DNA of 64,000 nucleotides from Pseudomonas fluvialis (GCF_014207935.1 NZ_JACHLL010000005.1:310001-374000); one strand, 5' to 3'; positions 48,800 to 59,615 are shown, counted from the first letter of the stretch. The notes: a model not told the origin generated them from the letters alone. Program-made: numbers and translations.

Positions 48800-50772
48800 A
48801 ACTGCACCTCGACAGCCCATCGACGCCCGCTACCCGGTACTGGCTGGGCGGGCGTCTGCCGCTGGGCCTGGCCGGCCTGCTGTTTCTGCTGCTGCTCGGC
48901 CTCAGCGAACTGCTGCTGCAACAGGTGCAGCAACGCCGCGAGGATGAACAGCGCCAGCAGGTCAGCAGCCAGGCCGGCGAGCTGCGCGCGCGTCTGCTCA
49001 ACGAGCTCAACGGCACCCTGCACCTGGCCACCGGCCTGGCCGCCTACCTGCAAAGCCGTAACGGCGAGATCGACGAGGCGGCCCTGCAGCCCTGGATCGA
49101 GGGTCTGACCACCCAGAGTCGACATATCCGCAACATTGCCTTGGCACCCGATAACCGCATCAGCTACGTCTACCCGCTGGCCGGCAATGAGGGTGCGCTT
49201 GGCCTGTATTACCCGGACAACCCCCAGCAATGGCCCGCGGTGCAACGCACCATTGCCAGCCGCCAGCCGGTGCTGGATGGTCCGATCACCCTGCGCCAGG
49301 GCGGCCAGGGTCTGGCGTACCGGGTACCGGTGTTCCTGCGTGACGGGCGTTACTGGGGGCTGATCAGCACGGTGATCGACATCCCCTCGCTGTTGCGCGA
49401 GTTGCCTGAGGCGGCGCGCAGCATGCAATTGGAGATTGCCCTGTTCAGTCGCCCCGAGCCCGATAGCGGCACGCCCATGCTGGGCAGCGCGGCCTGGCTC
49501 GCCCAGGCCCACAGCCAACTGCAACTGCCCGTGCCCGGCGGTCAATGGTTGCTGCTGGCCCGCAGCACCGAGCCTGCTTCCGGCGCCGTCAGCATGGTCT
49601 GGCTGCGCCTGCTGGCCTGGTCACTGAGCCTGGTCATCGGCGGCCTGCTGGCCCTGATGCTGCGCGCGGCCCAGCAGCAAGAGCGGGCACGCCAGGCCCT
49701 GGATGAATCGCGCCAGCGCTTTGCCCAGGCCTTCGTCACCGCGCCTCAGGGCATGGCCCTGCTCACCCCACAAGGGCGCTGGTTGGCCGTCAACCAGCAG
49801 CTCTGCCACCTGCTCGGGCGCAGCGCCAGCGAACTGCAGCAGAGCGACCTGCTGAGCCTGGTGGCCGCCAGTGAGCAGGCCCAGGCCAGCCAACATCTGC
49901 AGGCCGCACAGGCCCAGCCACAACAGTGGGAAAGCCGCCTGCTGGATGCCTTCGGCCAGACCATCGACTGCCAGCTGGGCGCCGCCTGGGTCGAGGGACA
50001 ACCGCCATGCCTGATCCTGCAGTGCCAGGATATCCGCGAGCAAAAGCGCATCGAGCGACTCAAATCGGAGTTCGTCGCCACCGTCAGCCATGAGTTGCGC
50101 ACCCCGCTGACCTCGATCTCCGGCGCCCTGGGCCTGGTGGTCAACGGCGCCCTTGGCGAGGTGCCGGCCAGCATGGCCGAGATGCTGCGCATCGCCGACC
50201 AGAACAGTCAGCGTCTGACCCTGTTGATCAACGACCTGCTCGACATGGAAAAGCTCGAAGCCGGCAAGATGCCATTCAACCCGCGTCGCTGCAGCCTCGC
50301 CGCGCAGCTGCGGGAAGCACTGAGCAGCCTGCAGGCCTACGCCGAACCGCTGGGCGTGCAGTTGTGCCTGCAGGGCGCCAACGACGTGATGGTGGAGGTC
50401 GACCCACTGCGCCTGCAGCAGGTGCTGGCCAACCTGCTGTCCAATGCCGCCAAGTTCTCCCCGGCCGGCGCCCAGGTGACCCTCGGCTGGCAGGTGACGG
50501 GCGATTCGGTGCGGGTCAGCGTGTGCGACCATGGCCCGGGCATCAGCGAGGCCTTTCAGGCGCAGATTTTCCACAAGTTCGCTCAGGCCGATGCCTCCAC
50601 CACCCGCCAGCAGGGCGGCACCGGTCTGGGCCTAGCCATCTGCCGGCGCCTGATTGAACACATGCACGGGCGCATCGGCTTCGATTCGACGCCCGGCCAG
50701 GGCAGCACCTTCTGGTTCGAGCTGGCTTGCCAGCCGCTGCCAGCCACAGCCGAGGACTCCCCGCATGCCTGA
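48796..50772 (+). CDS. CHASE-PAS histidine kinase
   Basis: A 658-residue kinase starting with GTG inside the stop of the previous gene (GTGA), with GGAGG upstream. TM1 (about 20-42), a CHASE-type extracytoplasmic domain (about 75-250, with [18 protein letters not shown] and GLYY), TM2 (about 269-290), one PAS (about 305-420), HisKA with His432 ([12 protein letters not shown]), and an ATPase with LLSNAAKF and GTGLGLAI. No receiver. CHASE domains bind small ligands such as cytokinin-like molecules in some relatives; none can be named here. The catalytic core is very close to those of the two flanking kinases. Confidence 0.9.
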   Translation: MKLHLDSPSTPATRYWLGGRLPLGLAGLLFLLLLGLSELLLQQVQQRREDEQRQQVSSQAGELRARLLNELNGTLHLATGLAAYLQSRNGEIDEAALQPWIEGLTTQSRHIRNIALAPDNRISYVYPLAGNEGALGLYYPDNPQQWPAVQRTIASRQPVLDGPITLRQGGQGLAYRVPVFLRDGRYWGLISTVIDIPSLLRELPEAARSMQLEIALFSRPEPDSGTPMLGSAAWLAQAHSQLQLPVPGGQWLLLARSTEPASGAVSMVWLRLLAWSLSLVIGGLLALMLRAAQQQERARQALDESRQRFAQAFVTAPQGMALLTPQGRWLAVNQQLCHLLGRSASELQQSDLLSLVAASEQAQASQHLQAAQAQPQQWESRLLDAFGQTIDCQLGAAWVEGQPPCLILQCQDIREQKRIERLKSEFVATVSHELRTPLTSISGALGLVVNGALGEVPASMAEMLRIADQNSQRLTLLINDLLDMEKLEAGKMPFNPRRCSLAAQLREALSSLQAYAEPLGVQLCLQGANDVMVEVDPLRLQQVLANLLSNAAKFSPAGAQVTLGWQVTGDSVRVSVCDHGPGISEAFQAQIFHKFAQADASTTRQQGGTGLGLAICRRLIEHMHGRIGFDSTPGQGSTFWFELACQPLPATAEDSPHA

Positions 50773-52765
50773 ACGCAGCTACCCGCTACCGGCCGACGAG
50801 TATGCACGCCTGCAGGCACTGCTCGAACTGCAGATTCTCGACACGCCGGCCGAAGAAGCCTTCGACGACCTCACCCGCCTGGCCGCGCTGATCTGCGAGA
50901 CGCCGATCGCCCTGGTCTCGCTGATCGACGATCAACGCCAGTGGTTCAAAAGCCGGGTCGGCCTGGACGCCCGCGAAACCCCGCGCGAACAGGCATTCTG
51001 CACCCACGCCATCCTCGGCTCAGAGATATTCGAGGTGCCCGATCCGCTGGATGACCCGCGCTTCCGCGACAATCCGTTGGTCACCGGCACGCCCAACATC
51101 CGCTTCTATGCCGGCATGCCGGTGAGCAGCCCGGACGGCCAGCGCATCGGCACCCTCTGCGTCATCGACCGCCAGCCACGCCTGCTCAGTCCGGCCCAGC
51201 GCCAGGCCCTGCAGCACCTGGGGCAGATTGCCAGTCGCCAGTTGATCCTGCGCCGCCAGGCCATCCTCCAGGCCCGCGAGGCTGCCTTGCAGAGGGCTCT
51301 GCTCAACAGCGCCGGCTGCGCCCTACTGTGTACCGACAATCAGGGGCAACTGACCTACCTCAATCCGACCGCCGAACAACTGCTCGGACAGAGCGCCAAG
51401 GCTCTCCATGGCCAGTCGCTGTGCCGATTACTCGACCCGCGAGAGCTACAGGCCCGCGCCCTGTTGCTCGGTCTGCAGCAGCACAGCCCGGCGCCGAACG
51501 GCTTTGCTGTGCTCAGCGCCGAGCTGGCCGAGCACGACACCAGCAGCCACGAATGGACCCTGCAGCGCAGCGATGGCGCAGAGCTGCCGGTGCTGCTGAC
51601 CCTCTCGCCGATCCGCAACGACCAGCAGTTGATCGGTTACCTGGCGATCCTGCAGGACATGAGCCAGCGCCAGCTGTTCCAGCAACGCCTGCAAAGAATC
51701 GCCGAGCAGGTTCCGGGCATGCTGTTTCAGTTCATCCGCGAGGATGCCCAGCACTTTTACTTTCCCTATGCCAGCGAAGGCATCCGGCCGATCTTTGGCA
51801 TCAGTCCGCAACAGGCCGCACAGGAGTCACACCTGCTTTTCGAGCGCATCGACAGCGAGGACCTGCCACACGTGCGTGCGTCGGTCGCCCGTTCAGCCGC
51901 CGAACTGAGCCCCTGGCACCAGGAGTTCCGCGTGCGTCCGACGCCGAACAGCCTGCTGTGGGTCGAGGCCCGCAGCATGCCCCAGGCGCTGCGTGAAGGT
52001 GGCGTGCAGTGGCACGGTTTCATCAGTGACATCAGCGAACGCAAGCGTATCGAACACCTAAAGGCCGAGTTCGTTTCCACCGTCAGCCACGAGCTGCGCA
52101 CACCGCTGACCGCCATTGCCGGCGCTCTGGGTCTGGTGGTCAATGGTGCACTTGGCGAGATGCCGCCGAGCATGGCCGAGATGTTGCGCATTGCCGAACA
52201 GAACAGCCAGCGCCTGACCCTGCTGATCAACGACCTGCTCGACATGGAGAAACTCAGTGCCGGCAAGATGGTCTTCCAGCTGCGCAACCAACCCCTGCAG
52301 CCATTGCTGGAGGAAGCTCTGGACAGCAACCGGACCTATGCCGAGCGTTTTGCCGTGACCCTGCAACTGAAGGGCGGCTGCACTGCGCAAGTCTGCGTAG
52401 ACCGGCTACGGTTACAACAGGTGCTGGCCAATCTGCTGTCGAATGCGGCCAAATTCACCACGCCGGGCAGCACCGTTGAGGTGCAGGTGACACCGCTCGA
52501 CGGACAGGTCAGAGTGAGCGTTATCGATAAGGGGCCGGGTATTCCAGAAGAATTCCAGGTGCGCATTTTCGACAAGTTCGCCCAGGCCGATGCCAGCGAC
52601 AGTCGCCCCAGTCCAGGCACTGGTCTGGGCCTGGCGATCAGCAAGGAGCTGATCGAACGCATGGACGGTACAATCGGATTTACCAGCTCCAGCCAGGGCA
52701 GTACCTTCTGGTTCAGCCTGCCTCTGGTCGAAACCATTCCCCCGGCAGAGCCGGGTAGTGATTGA
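50765..52765 (+). CDS. Soluble GAF-PAS-PAS histidine kinase
   Basis: A 666-residue cytoplasmic kinase. The GAF domain (about 15-160) is of the [17 protein letters not shown] type seen in many diguanylate cyclases and kinases, followed by two PAS domains (about 180-300 and 305-425), HisKA with His442, and an ATPase with DKGPGIP and GTGLGLAI. No membrane helix and no receiver. The ATG overlaps the previous gene by eight bases with GAGGA upstream. It ends eight bases before the receiver gene. The three kinases together give membrane and cytosolic inputs to the same output proteins. Confidence 0.9.
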   Translation: MPERSYPLPADEYARLQALLELQILDTPAEEAFDDLTRLAALICETPIALVSLIDDQRQWFKSRVGLDARETPREQAFCTHAILGSEIFEVPDPLDDPRFRDNPLVTGTPNIRFYAGMPVSSPDGQRIGTLCVIDRQPRLLSPAQRQALQHLGQIASRQLILRRQAILQAREAALQRALLNSAGCALLCTDNQGQLTYLNPTAEQLLGQSAKALHGQSLCRLLDPRELQARALLLGLQQHSPAPNGFAVLSAELAEHDTSSHEWTLQRSDGAELPVLLTLSPIRNDQQLIGYLAILQDMSQRQLFQQRLQRIAEQVPGMLFQFIREDAQHFYFPYASEGIRPIFGISPQQAAQESHLLFERIDSEDLPHVRASVARSAAELSPWHQEFRVRPTPNSLLWVEARSMPQALREGGVQWHGFISDISERKRIEHLKAEFVSTVSHELRTPLTAIAGALGLVVNGALGEMPPSMAEMLRIAEQNSQRLTLLINDLLDMEKLSAGKMVFQLRNQPLQPLLEEALDSNRTYAERFAVTLQLKGGCTAQVCVDRLRLQQVLANLLSNAAKFTTPGSTVEVQVTPLDGQVRVSVIDKGPGIPEEFQVRIFDKFAQADASDSRPSPGTGLGLAISKELIERMDGTIGFTSSSQGSTFWFSLPLVETIPPAEPGSD

Positions 52766-52773
52766 GGTACGTG

Positions 52774-53160
52774 ATGGCCGAGTTGAAACGCATTCTGCAC
52801 GTTGAGGACGACCGCTCGATCCAGGCCGTGGCCAAGCTGGCCCTGGAAACTCTGGGCGGCTTCGAGGTGCTGAGCTGCCTGTCCGGCCAGGAAGCGCTGG
52901 ACCAGGTACAGGGCTTCAACCCCGACTTCATCCTGCTCGACGTGATGATGCCCGGCATGGATGGCCCGGCGACTCTGAGCAAGCTGCGCGAGCTGGTGGA
53001 TATCGAGCAGGTGCCGGTGGCCTTCATGACCGCCAAGGTGCAGCCGCAGGAGATCGAGCAGTACCGTCAGCTCGGAGCCCGCGAGGTGATCGTCAAACCC
53101 TTCGACCCCATGACCCTGGCCGCGCAGGTCCGCAGCATCTGGAGCCGCGTGCATGGCTGA
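52774..53160 (+). CDS. Stand-alone receiver (CheY/Spo0F-like)
   Basis: A 128-residue single-domain response regulator. Acidic pocket ED at 11-12, phospho-acceptor Asp56 in FILLDVMMPGMDG, switch Thr in AFMTAKV, and Lys in VIVKPFDP. No output domain. The ATG at 52774 has GAGG upstream; a GTG one codon earlier is possible. It overlaps the next gene by eight bases. Between kinases and an HPt-containing protein, it may act as the first receiver of a phosphorelay (kinase to this protein to HPt to REC). Confidence 0.92.
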   Translation: MAELKRILHVEDDRSIQAVAKLALETLGGFEVLSCLSGQEALDQVQGFNPDFILLDVMMPGMDGPATLSKLRELVDIEQVPVAFMTAKVQPQEIEQYRQLGAREVIVKPFDPMTLAAQVRSIWSRVHG

Positions 53161-54787
53161 TCCGGCCGCCGAGCTGCAGCGCCAGCTACAACTGCTCGCC
53201 GAACAGTTCAGGCAACGCCTGCAGCGTGACCTGCCCGAGCTGAGCGCCCAGGCCGAAGCACTGGGCAAGGCCGCCAACGAGGCGGCACGACAACCGCTGC
53301 TGCTCGCCATCCGCCAGCAACTGCACAAACTGGCCGGCAGCGCCGGCACCTTCGGCTTTGCCGCACTCGGCGAACAGGCGCGTCGCCTCGAACAGCAAGG
53401 CGGCGCCTGGCTCTATGCCGGGCAATGCGACGGTTCCCAGCTGCCGGCTTTCATCGCCGACCTGCAGCGACTGTCCGCCCTGGCCGGCAACGCCGGACCG
53501 GGCGGCAGCAGCGAACCGCTGGCTCTGGCCTTTGAAAACCGCCGCACGCCGCTTGATCAGCGCATCGCCATTCTTGAAGAAGACCCCGTGCAAGGTCAGT
53601 CGGTGGAACTGACCCTGCAGAACTTCGGCTACCAGGCCCGCTGGTACGCCAGCGCGGCCGAGCTGAGCGCACGCCTGGCGCAGCAGGACGTCGATGCTCT
53701 GATCATCGACAGCGATCACAGCGCCGCCCCCGAATTGCTCGCTGGCCGCACCAGCCAGAGCGGCCTGCCGCTGCTGGTGATCAGTTCCAGCAACGACTTT
53801 GCCAGCCAGCTGCGGGCGGTGCGCGCCGGGGCCGTGGGTTTCCTGTGCAAACCCCTCAACCTGCCGTCGCTGGAAAACGCCCTGCAACGCCTGTTCAGCC
53901 TGCAGCAGGGGCAGCCCTATCGGGTGCTGATCGTCGACGACGACCTGGAGCTGGCCAATCGCTATGCGCTGGTCCTGCGCCAGCACCACATGCATGTGCA
54001 GGTCTGCCACGAGCCCAGCACGGTTCTCGAATACATGGCGCGTTTCGCTCCCGAGGTGCTTCTGCTCGACGTGCAGATGCCCGACTGCGAAGGTCCTGAG
54101 CTGGCGCAGATCATCCGCTTCAACGACGACTGGCTGCGCGTGCCGATCATCTACCTGTCGGCGGAAACCGACCTGAGCCGACAGATGCAGGCGTTGTTGC
54201 GCGCCGGCGACGACTTCGTGACCAAGCCAATCAGCGACAACGCCCTCATCACCAGCGTGTTCTCCCGCGCCCAGCGCGCCCGCCAGCTGTCCAATGCCCT
54301 GGCCCGCGACAGCCTCACCGGCCTGCTCAAGCATGCCGACATCAAGGAGCAGGTCAGCTACGAGGTGGCCCGCGCCATCCGCAGCCGGCGCCCGACCAGT
54401 GTGGTGATGCTCGATATCGACCACTTCAAGCAGGTCAACGACCAGCATGGCCACCCGATCGGCGACAACGTCATCCGCGCCCTGGCCAACCTGCTGCGCC
54501 AGCGCCTGCGCAAGATCGACAGCCTGGGCCGCTACGGCGGCGAGGAATTTCTCGCCGTGCTGCCGGACTGCAGCGGCGAGCAGGCGCAAAAGGTCATCGA
54601 AGAAATCCGCCAGCACTTTACCCGCCTGACCTTCCAGGCCGGACAGCAGCAGTTCCACTGCAGCTTCAGCGCCGGCGTGGTGCAGAGCAACGGCGAGCAG
54701 AGCGCCGGCGAACTGCTGCATCTGGCCGATCAGGCGCTGTATGCCGCCAAGCATGGCGGGCGCAATCAGGTTCGCCTGGCCGTGTAA
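53153..54787 (+). CDS. HPt-REC-REC-GGDEF diguanylate cyclase
   Basis: A 544-residue output protein. HPt domain (1-110) with His58 in LHKLAGSAGTFGF; a first receiver (about 134-250) with Asp in ALIIDSD and Lys in LCKPLN but lacking the usual Pro after the Asp; a second receiver (about 255-375) with VDDD, LLLDVQMPDCEGP and VTKPIS; and a GGDEF domain (about 385-544) with active motif GGEEF and an intact inhibitory RxxD (RKID) five residues before it. It should make c-di-GMP when phosphorylated. The HPt at the N-terminus suggests it can receive phosphate from the stand-alone receiver. It is the last gene of the five-gene set. Confidence 0.93.
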   Translation: MADPAAELQRQLQLLAEQFRQRLQRDLPELSAQAEALGKAANEAARQPLLLAIRQQLHKLAGSAGTFGFAALGEQARRLEQQGGAWLYAGQCDGSQLPAFIADLQRLSALAGNAGPGGSSEPLALAFENRRTPLDQRIAILEEDPVQGQSVELTLQNFGYQARWYASAAELSARLAQQDVDALIIDSDHSAAPELLAGRTSQSGLPLLVISSSNDFASQLRAVRAGAVGFLCKPLNLPSLENALQRLFSLQQGQPYRVLIVDDDLELANRYALVLRQHHMHVQVCHEPSTVLEYMARFAPEVLLLDVQMPDCEGPELAQIIRFNDDWLRVPIIYLSAETDLSRQMQALLRAGDDFVTKPISDNALITSVFSRAQRARQLSNALARDSLTGLLKHADIKEQVSYEVARAIRSRRPTSVVMLDIDHFKQVNDQHGHPIGDNVIRALANLLRQRLRKIDSLGRYGGEEFLAVLPDCSGEQAQKVIEEIRQHFTRLTFQAGQQQFHCSFSAGVVQSNGEQSAGELLHLADQALYAAKHGGRNQVRLAV

Positions 54788-54829
54788 ACACGCACGCCGG
54801 ACAGGCCAGAGAAGACGAGGGAGCGATCC

Positions 54830-55618
54830 ATGCGGCGCACTGGCAAAACACTATTTACTCTGGCCCTCACAGCCTTGCTGGCGACAGGGGCGGCGCGGGC
54901 CAGCAGCGAGGCACCGGTGCGCATCGGCTTTCTCGAATTTCCGCCGTTTTCCTACCTCGACGCGCAGCAGCAACCGCAAGGCAGCATGCTGGCCTTCGCC
55001 CAGCGCCTGGCCGAGCAGGCCAGGCTGAACGTCGAGCTGACGCCTTATCCCCCGGCCCGCCTGTATCACAACCTGGCGACCGGCACGACCGAGCTGACCC
55101 TGGGCGCCACCGGCAATCCGGCGATCAGTCAGCATGTGCTGACCGGCAAGGAAGTGATTGGCTGGATCGATCTGCGCCTCTATTACCCCGCCGGGAAGAG
55201 CGCCCCTCAGCTACCGCAAGGCCTGCGTGGCAAGCGCCTGCTGCTGATTCACGGTTTTACCTACTGGGCGCCGGAAGCCCGCCAGCTGCTCGACGATCCC
55301 GGCCTGCAACTGCATCTGAGCAAGGCTCACAGCCATGAGGCGGCCATCGAGTTGCTGCAGCGGGGGCGAAACGATTATCTGCTGGCCTACCAGCCGCCCA
55401 TCGAGGAAGCCCTGGCGCACAGTGGTGGCGTTGCGCTCCAAGGCATCACCCTGCACAGCCTGCCGGTCAGCCTGCTGCTGTCGCGTCACAGTCCACGGGC
55501 CAATGAGTTGCAGGCCCGCCTGGAACAGGCCTATGCCGAGCTCAAGAACTCCGGTGAGCTGCAGCAGTGGCGCCAGCGCATGCACCTGCGCACCGAGCAG
55601 CAGGCTCCGGACTACTGA
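54830..55618 (+). CDS. Periplasmic solute-binding protein, family 3
   Basis: A 262-residue secreted protein with a signal peptide (1 to about 24, ending ARASS). It has a two-lobed SBP_bac_3-like fold: [13 protein letters not shown] at the N-terminus and a repeated hinge with [14 protein letters not shown] and NDYLLAY. Such proteins bind amino acids or similar small solutes. No permease is nearby, while signalling genes lie on both sides, so a sensory role, loading a kinase or receptor periplasmic domain, is a fair guess. It follows the diguanylate cyclase by 42 bp with no terminator and may be in the same operon. Its end overlaps the convergent receptor gene by seven bases. Confidence 0.82.
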   Translation: MRRTGKTLFTLALTALLATGAARASSEAPVRIGFLEFPPFSYLDAQQQPQGSMLAFAQRLAEQARLNVELTPYPPARLYHNLATGTTELTLGATGNPAISQHVLTGKEVIGWIDLRLYYPAGKSAPQLPQGLRGKRLLLIHGFTYWAPEARQLLDDPGLQLHLSKAHSHEAAIELLQRGRNDYLLAYQPPIEEALAHSGGVALQGITLHSLPVSLLLSRHSPRANELQARLEQAYAELKNSGELQQWRQRMHLRTEQQAPDY

Positions 55619-56580
55619 GCCGGCACCTCGGGCAGGCTGCTGAGGCGCTGCGCGCACGCGGACAGTTGCTCGGCCAGCTCCTGCAGATTGGCGCAGGGCT
55701 CCTGCAGGGCAAACAGCAAGGCCTGCTGGCGTGACAGGTTGTCATTCCAGGCCTGCTCGAACTGCTCCTGAGTACCGCTATCGCTCTGGGCCTGCTGCTG
55801 CAACTGCTGCCAGCGCTGCTCGACCTCATCCAGCCCCTGCAGCGCCAGCGCCACCCGCTCGGCCTGACCGGCCAGGCCGGCGGCAGCGGCGGTCGTCTGC
55901 TGCTGGATTTCCCCGGCCATGCGGTTGATGTCTTCGGTGGCCGTGGCGGTACGTGCGGCCAGGTTGCGCACCTCGTCGGCGACCACGGCAAAACCGCGTC
56001 CGGCATCGCCGGCCCGCGCCGCCTCGATGGCGGCATTGAGCGCCAGCAGGTTGGTCTGGCTGGCGATGCTCTGGATGGTCTGCGCCACCTGCTGGATTTC
56101 CCCGCTGCGTGCCTGCAGGCCACTGACCAGCGCCTGGCGCTGTTCCTGCCCGGCCTGCAGCTCGACCAATGGCGCGCGCGCGCCCTGTAGCTCTGCGCTC
56201 AGATCCCCTCGGCTGGTCGCCGGCGGCAGCTGTGGGCACGGCTCAAGCACCACGGCCAGCAGCAGTTGCTGCTGGGCCTCCTGGATATGCTGCAACTGCC
56301 CGATGCCGGCTTCCAGTGGCTGCAGGGCCTGCTCCTGAGCCTGGCCCCAGGCCGCCAGCAAGGCGTCGGCCGGCTCGCCTGCCGGCTCGGCCGACACCGC
56401 CGGCTCATGTTCCTCCTGCAGGCGCCAGGGCCCCAGCCAGGGCCACAGAGCCAGCAACAGGTAGGCCGGAATGCTCAGGAACCACGGCAACTGCCAGTGC
56501 TGATAGACCGCCATCAGTACCCCCAGGCCCAGCGCATGCAGCAGGCAGACATAGGGATAGCGGGAATACGCAGGACGCAT
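55612..56580 (-). CDS. Mini methyl-accepting protein without ligand domain
   Basis: A 322-residue receptor. Two membrane helices at the N-terminus (about 9-25 and 32-50) are separated by only a few residues, so there is almost no periplasmic part and no HAMP domain. Then come a Q/A-rich coiled region and the signalling tip ([20 protein letters not shown] and [14 protein letters not shown]). It could sense through the membrane or a partner protein. It is convergent with and overlaps the solute-binding protein gene by seven bases, and is divergent from the 7TMR gene with 149 bp between. Confidence 0.85.
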   Translation of the reverse strand: MRPAYSRYPYVCLLHALGLGVLMAVYQHWQLPWFLSIPAYLLLALWPWLGPWRLQEEHEPAVSAEPAGEPADALLAAWGQAQEQALQPLEAGIGQLQHIQEAQQQLLLAVVLEPCPQLPPATSRGDLSAELQGARAPLVELQAGQEQRQALVSGLQARSGEIQQVAQTIQSIASQTNLLALNAAIEAARAGDAGRGFAVVADEVRNLAARTATATEDINRMAGEIQQQTTAAAAGLAGQAERVALALQGLDEVEQRWQQLQQQAQSDSGTQEQFEQAWNDNLSRQQALLFALQEPCANLQELAEQLSACAQRLSSLPEVPAQ

Positions 56581-56729
56581 ACGGCAGCAACCTTTGCTCA
56601 GTCGGGAAAAAGTCGAGGATTGATGCTTGCAGCATAGACGGCGACAACGACCGGCAACAGCCAGCGTGGCGAACTAGACTGGATTCACACCGCCTATTCG
56701 GCGCCCGCTGTCTCACACAGGCTGCCTGC

Positions 56730-59615
56730 ATGCTGCTGCGCTTGCCCATCCTGCTGACCTTCCTGCTTGGCCTGCTGCTGGCCGGCCCTGCCCGTGCGGA
56801 CTTGCCCAGTCTGGACCTGCGCCTGAGCGATAATCTGCAAAGCCATCCGGTCAGCCAGCTGCAGGTTCTGGAAGACCGCCATTCCAGCTTTAACATCCGC
56901 AGCATCCGCCCGCTGCTGGCACAGCAGGGCCAATTACTCAGCGGCGGTGCCGCCCTCGGCTACAGCGACAGCAGCTGGTGGGTCGGCTTTCGCCTGTACG
57001 GCAGTCCAGGCACGCGCTACTACCTGCTACTGGACAACCTGTTCATCGACGAGCTGGAAGTCTGGATCTACGCCAAGGACATGCTGACCCTGCACCGCGC
57101 CAGCGGCGACCTGCGCCCCTTTGTCCTGCGCGAGACCCCCTTCCCCGGTTTCATGGTGGCTCTGCCCACCAGCGGCCGGCAGCCCATGGAGGTCATCCTG
57201 CGCCTGCGCAGCAGCTCCTCGGTGAACCTGCCGCTGCAGGTGATACCCGCCGCGCTCAAGGACCAGACCCTGGCCGAGCGTTGGGCCTTCAATGCGCTGA
57301 TTGTCGGCGGCCTGCTGATCATGGCGCTGTTTCACCTGTTCAAGTACGCCGCCCTGCGCCAGCCACAGCTGGGCTACTACTGCGCGCTGGTGCTGTGCCT
57401 GGCGCTGTACCAGGCCTCGATCGGCGGTCTGACCACACTGCTGTTCTGGTCACGCCAGCCGCTGATCCCGCCCATTGAAACCAATATCAGCGGCAGCCTG
57501 GCGCTGGTCTTCAGTTGCCTGTTCATCGCCAGCAGTCTCAACCTGAAGCAGCGGGCGCTGCGCTGGCTACGCAATGGCCTTTTCCTTGCCCTGCTGCTGG
57601 TGCAGGCCTGGCTGATCAGCGATCTTGAAAGCTCCCGGCCGCCCCAGCTGGTCAACCTGCTATTTCTCGGCATCGGTCTTTATCAGGTCGGCCTGACCAT
57701 ACTCGGCCTGCGCCTGGGTCGCCCCTTCGCCGCCTGGTTTGCCTTGTTCTGGACCGCCGCGATCCTGCTGATGATCCTCCTGCCGCTCAGCCGTGCCGGG
57801 GTGATACCGCGCAACGAGGTGCTCGACACCCTGCATGCCAGCCTGCCGCTGATCAACGTGTTGCTGTTCGGCATGCTCAACGGCAAGCAGCTTGACCAGC
57901 TGCGCCAGGCACTGATCGCCAGCCAGGAACAGGCCATCGTCAACCTGCAGCGCTACCAGAACCTGTTCGGCAGCGCCGCCGAGGGCATCTTCCGCTGCAC
58001 CCGCGAAGGCCGCCTGCTGGAAAACAACCCGAGCTTCCGCCGCCTGTGCGGCGTGCCCGACTATCAGGTCGGCCTGCTGGCCAACAGTGGCCTGCCCCAG
58101 CTGATCGGCCCGCAGCACTGGCAGCAGTTGCAGGCCCAGCTGGACAACGCCGGCACCGCCAGCGGCGAATGCCCGCTGAGGGGCCTGGACGGCCTGCAGC
58201 ACTGGGTGCTGCTGTCGCTGCACCAGCACCCCGGCGAGGACAGTATCGAGGGCATTCTGGTCGACCTCAGCGAACGCCGCGCCCTCGAACAGCGCCTGGA
58301 AAGCCTGGCCGCCCATGACTCGCTGACCGGCCTGCTCAACCGCCGCGAGGTTGAGCGCCTGCTGGAGGACTGCCTGAGCGGCCGCGGCCAGCGCTTCAGC
58401 CACCTGCTCTACCTCGACTTGGACCAGTTCAAGCAGGTCAACGACCTGTGCGGGCACAACGCCGGCGACCAGCTGTTGCGCCAGCTCGCCCTCTACCTGC
58501 AGAAACGCCTGCCCAGCCAGGCGATTCTCGCCCGCGTTGGTGGCGACGAGTTCATCACCCTGCTCCGTGAGGCCGATGACGGCGCCGCCTGGGCGGTGGC
58601 CGAGCAGATCCGCCAGAGCGTCGAGCAGTTCGTCTTCACCTGGGAAGCGCGACCGTTCCGCCTCTATGTGAGCATCGGCCTGTTGCGCCTGGACGAGGGT
58701 GTGAAGGACTGGCAAACCGCACTGAACTGGGCCGACAGCGCCGGCCAGCAAGCCAAGCAGCAAGGACGCAATCGCATCCACCGTTTCAATCCGGCCGACG
58801 GTGCGCTGCTCGAACACCAGCGCCAGCTGCAGTGGATCACCCGCCTGCGCGAAGCCATCGAGCAGCATCACTTCGAGCTGTTCTTCCAGAGCGTGCTGCC
58901 GCTGCAGGAGGGCGAGCCTGGTCTGCATTACGAGGTGCTACTGCGCTACCGCGATCCGCAGAGCGGCGACTGGATTCCCCCCGGCCAGTTCCTCAGCGCC
59001 GCCGAACGCTACGGCTTTCTGACCGCCATCGACCGCTGGGTGCTGCGCCAGGTCTGCCAGTGGCTGGTCGGCAACCCGCAACACCTGGCGCGCCTGGCCC
59101 TGATCAACATCAACCTCAGCGCCCACTCACTGGTCGATGTCGAGTTCCACCAACTGGTCGACGAACTGCTACGCAGTCATCAACTACCCACCGACAAGCT
59201 GTGCTTCGAAGTCACCGAGATGGTCGCCCTGGGCGAGCTGGGCAGTTCGGCCGCCTGGATCAGCCAACTGCGCGGCCTGGGCCTGAAGGTGGCCCTCGAC
59301 GACTTCGGTAGCGGCTTCGCCTCCTATGCCTACCTGCGGCGCCTGCCGCTGGACCTGCTGAAGATCGATGGCAGCTTCATCAGCGGTATCGAACGCGACC
59401 CGATCAACCAGGCCATGGTCGGCTCCATGGTGCAGATCGCCCGCCAGCTGGGCCTGCGCACCGTGGCCGAATTCGTCGAGAGCCAGGCTGCCCTCGACTG
59501 CCTGCGCGAACTGGGCATCGACTACGCCCAGGGTTATTTCATCGACCGGCCGCAACCGCTCAGCAGCCTGGCCGATGCGACGCTCACCGGCGCCACAAAC
59601 AACAACGGCGCATAA
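56730..59615 (+). CDS. 7TMR-DISM sensor with PAS-GGDEF-EAL
   Basis: A 961-residue c-di-GMP enzyme. Signal peptide (1 to about 24), an extracytoplasmic 7TMR-DISMED2 jelly-roll (about 25-175), a seven-helix membrane block (about 180-390), PAS (about 410-520), GGDEF (525-690) with intact RVGGDEF but no RxxD inhibitory site, and EAL (705-950) whose signature reads EVLLR at Glu735. The EAL metal and catalytic residues are present: NINLS, EVTEM, DDFGSG, LLKIDGSF and QGYFIDRP. Both enzymes may work, or GGDEF may serve as a GTP sensor. The DISMED2 domain resembles carbohydrate-binding folds. The start has weak SD sequence (CAGG). Confidence 0.92.
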   Translation: MLLRLPILLTFLLGLLLAGPARADLPSLDLRLSDNLQSHPVSQLQVLEDRHSSFNIRSIRPLLAQQGQLLSGGAALGYSDSSWWVGFRLYGSPGTRYYLLLDNLFIDELEVWIYAKDMLTLHRASGDLRPFVLRETPFPGFMVALPTSGRQPMEVILRLRSSSSVNLPLQVIPAALKDQTLAERWAFNALIVGGLLIMALFHLFKYAALRQPQLGYYCALVLCLALYQASIGGLTTLLFWSRQPLIPPIETNISGSLALVFSCLFIASSLNLKQRALRWLRNGLFLALLLVQAWLISDLESSRPPQLVNLLFLGIGLYQVGLTILGLRLGRPFAAWFALFWTAAILLMILLPLSRAGVIPRNEVLDTLHASLPLINVLLFGMLNGKQLDQLRQALIASQEQAIVNLQRYQNLFGSAAEGIFRCTREGRLLENNPSFRRLCGVPDYQVGLLANSGLPQLIGPQHWQQLQAQLDNAGTASGECPLRGLDGLQHWVLLSLHQHPGEDSIEGILVDLSERRALEQRLESLAAHDSLTGLLNRREVERLLEDCLSGRGQRFSHLLYLDLDQFKQVNDLCGHNAGDQLLRQLALYLQKRLPSQAILARVGGDEFITLLREADDGAAWAVAEQIRQSVEQFVFTWEARPFRLYVSIGLLRLDEGVKDWQTALNWADSAGQQAKQQGRNRIHRFNPADGALLEHQRQLQWITRLREAIEQHHFELFFQSVLPLQEGEPGLHYEVLLRYRDPQSGDWIPPGQFLSAAERYGFLTAIDRWVLRQVCQWLVGNPQHLARLALININLSAHSLVDVEFHQLVDELLRSHQLPTDKLCFEVTEMVALGELGSSAAWISQLRGLGLKVALDDFGSGFASYAYLRRLPLDLLKIDGSFISGIERDPINQAMVGSMVQIARQLGLRTVAEFVESQAALDCLRELGIDYAQGYFIDRPQPLSSLADATLTGATNNNGA

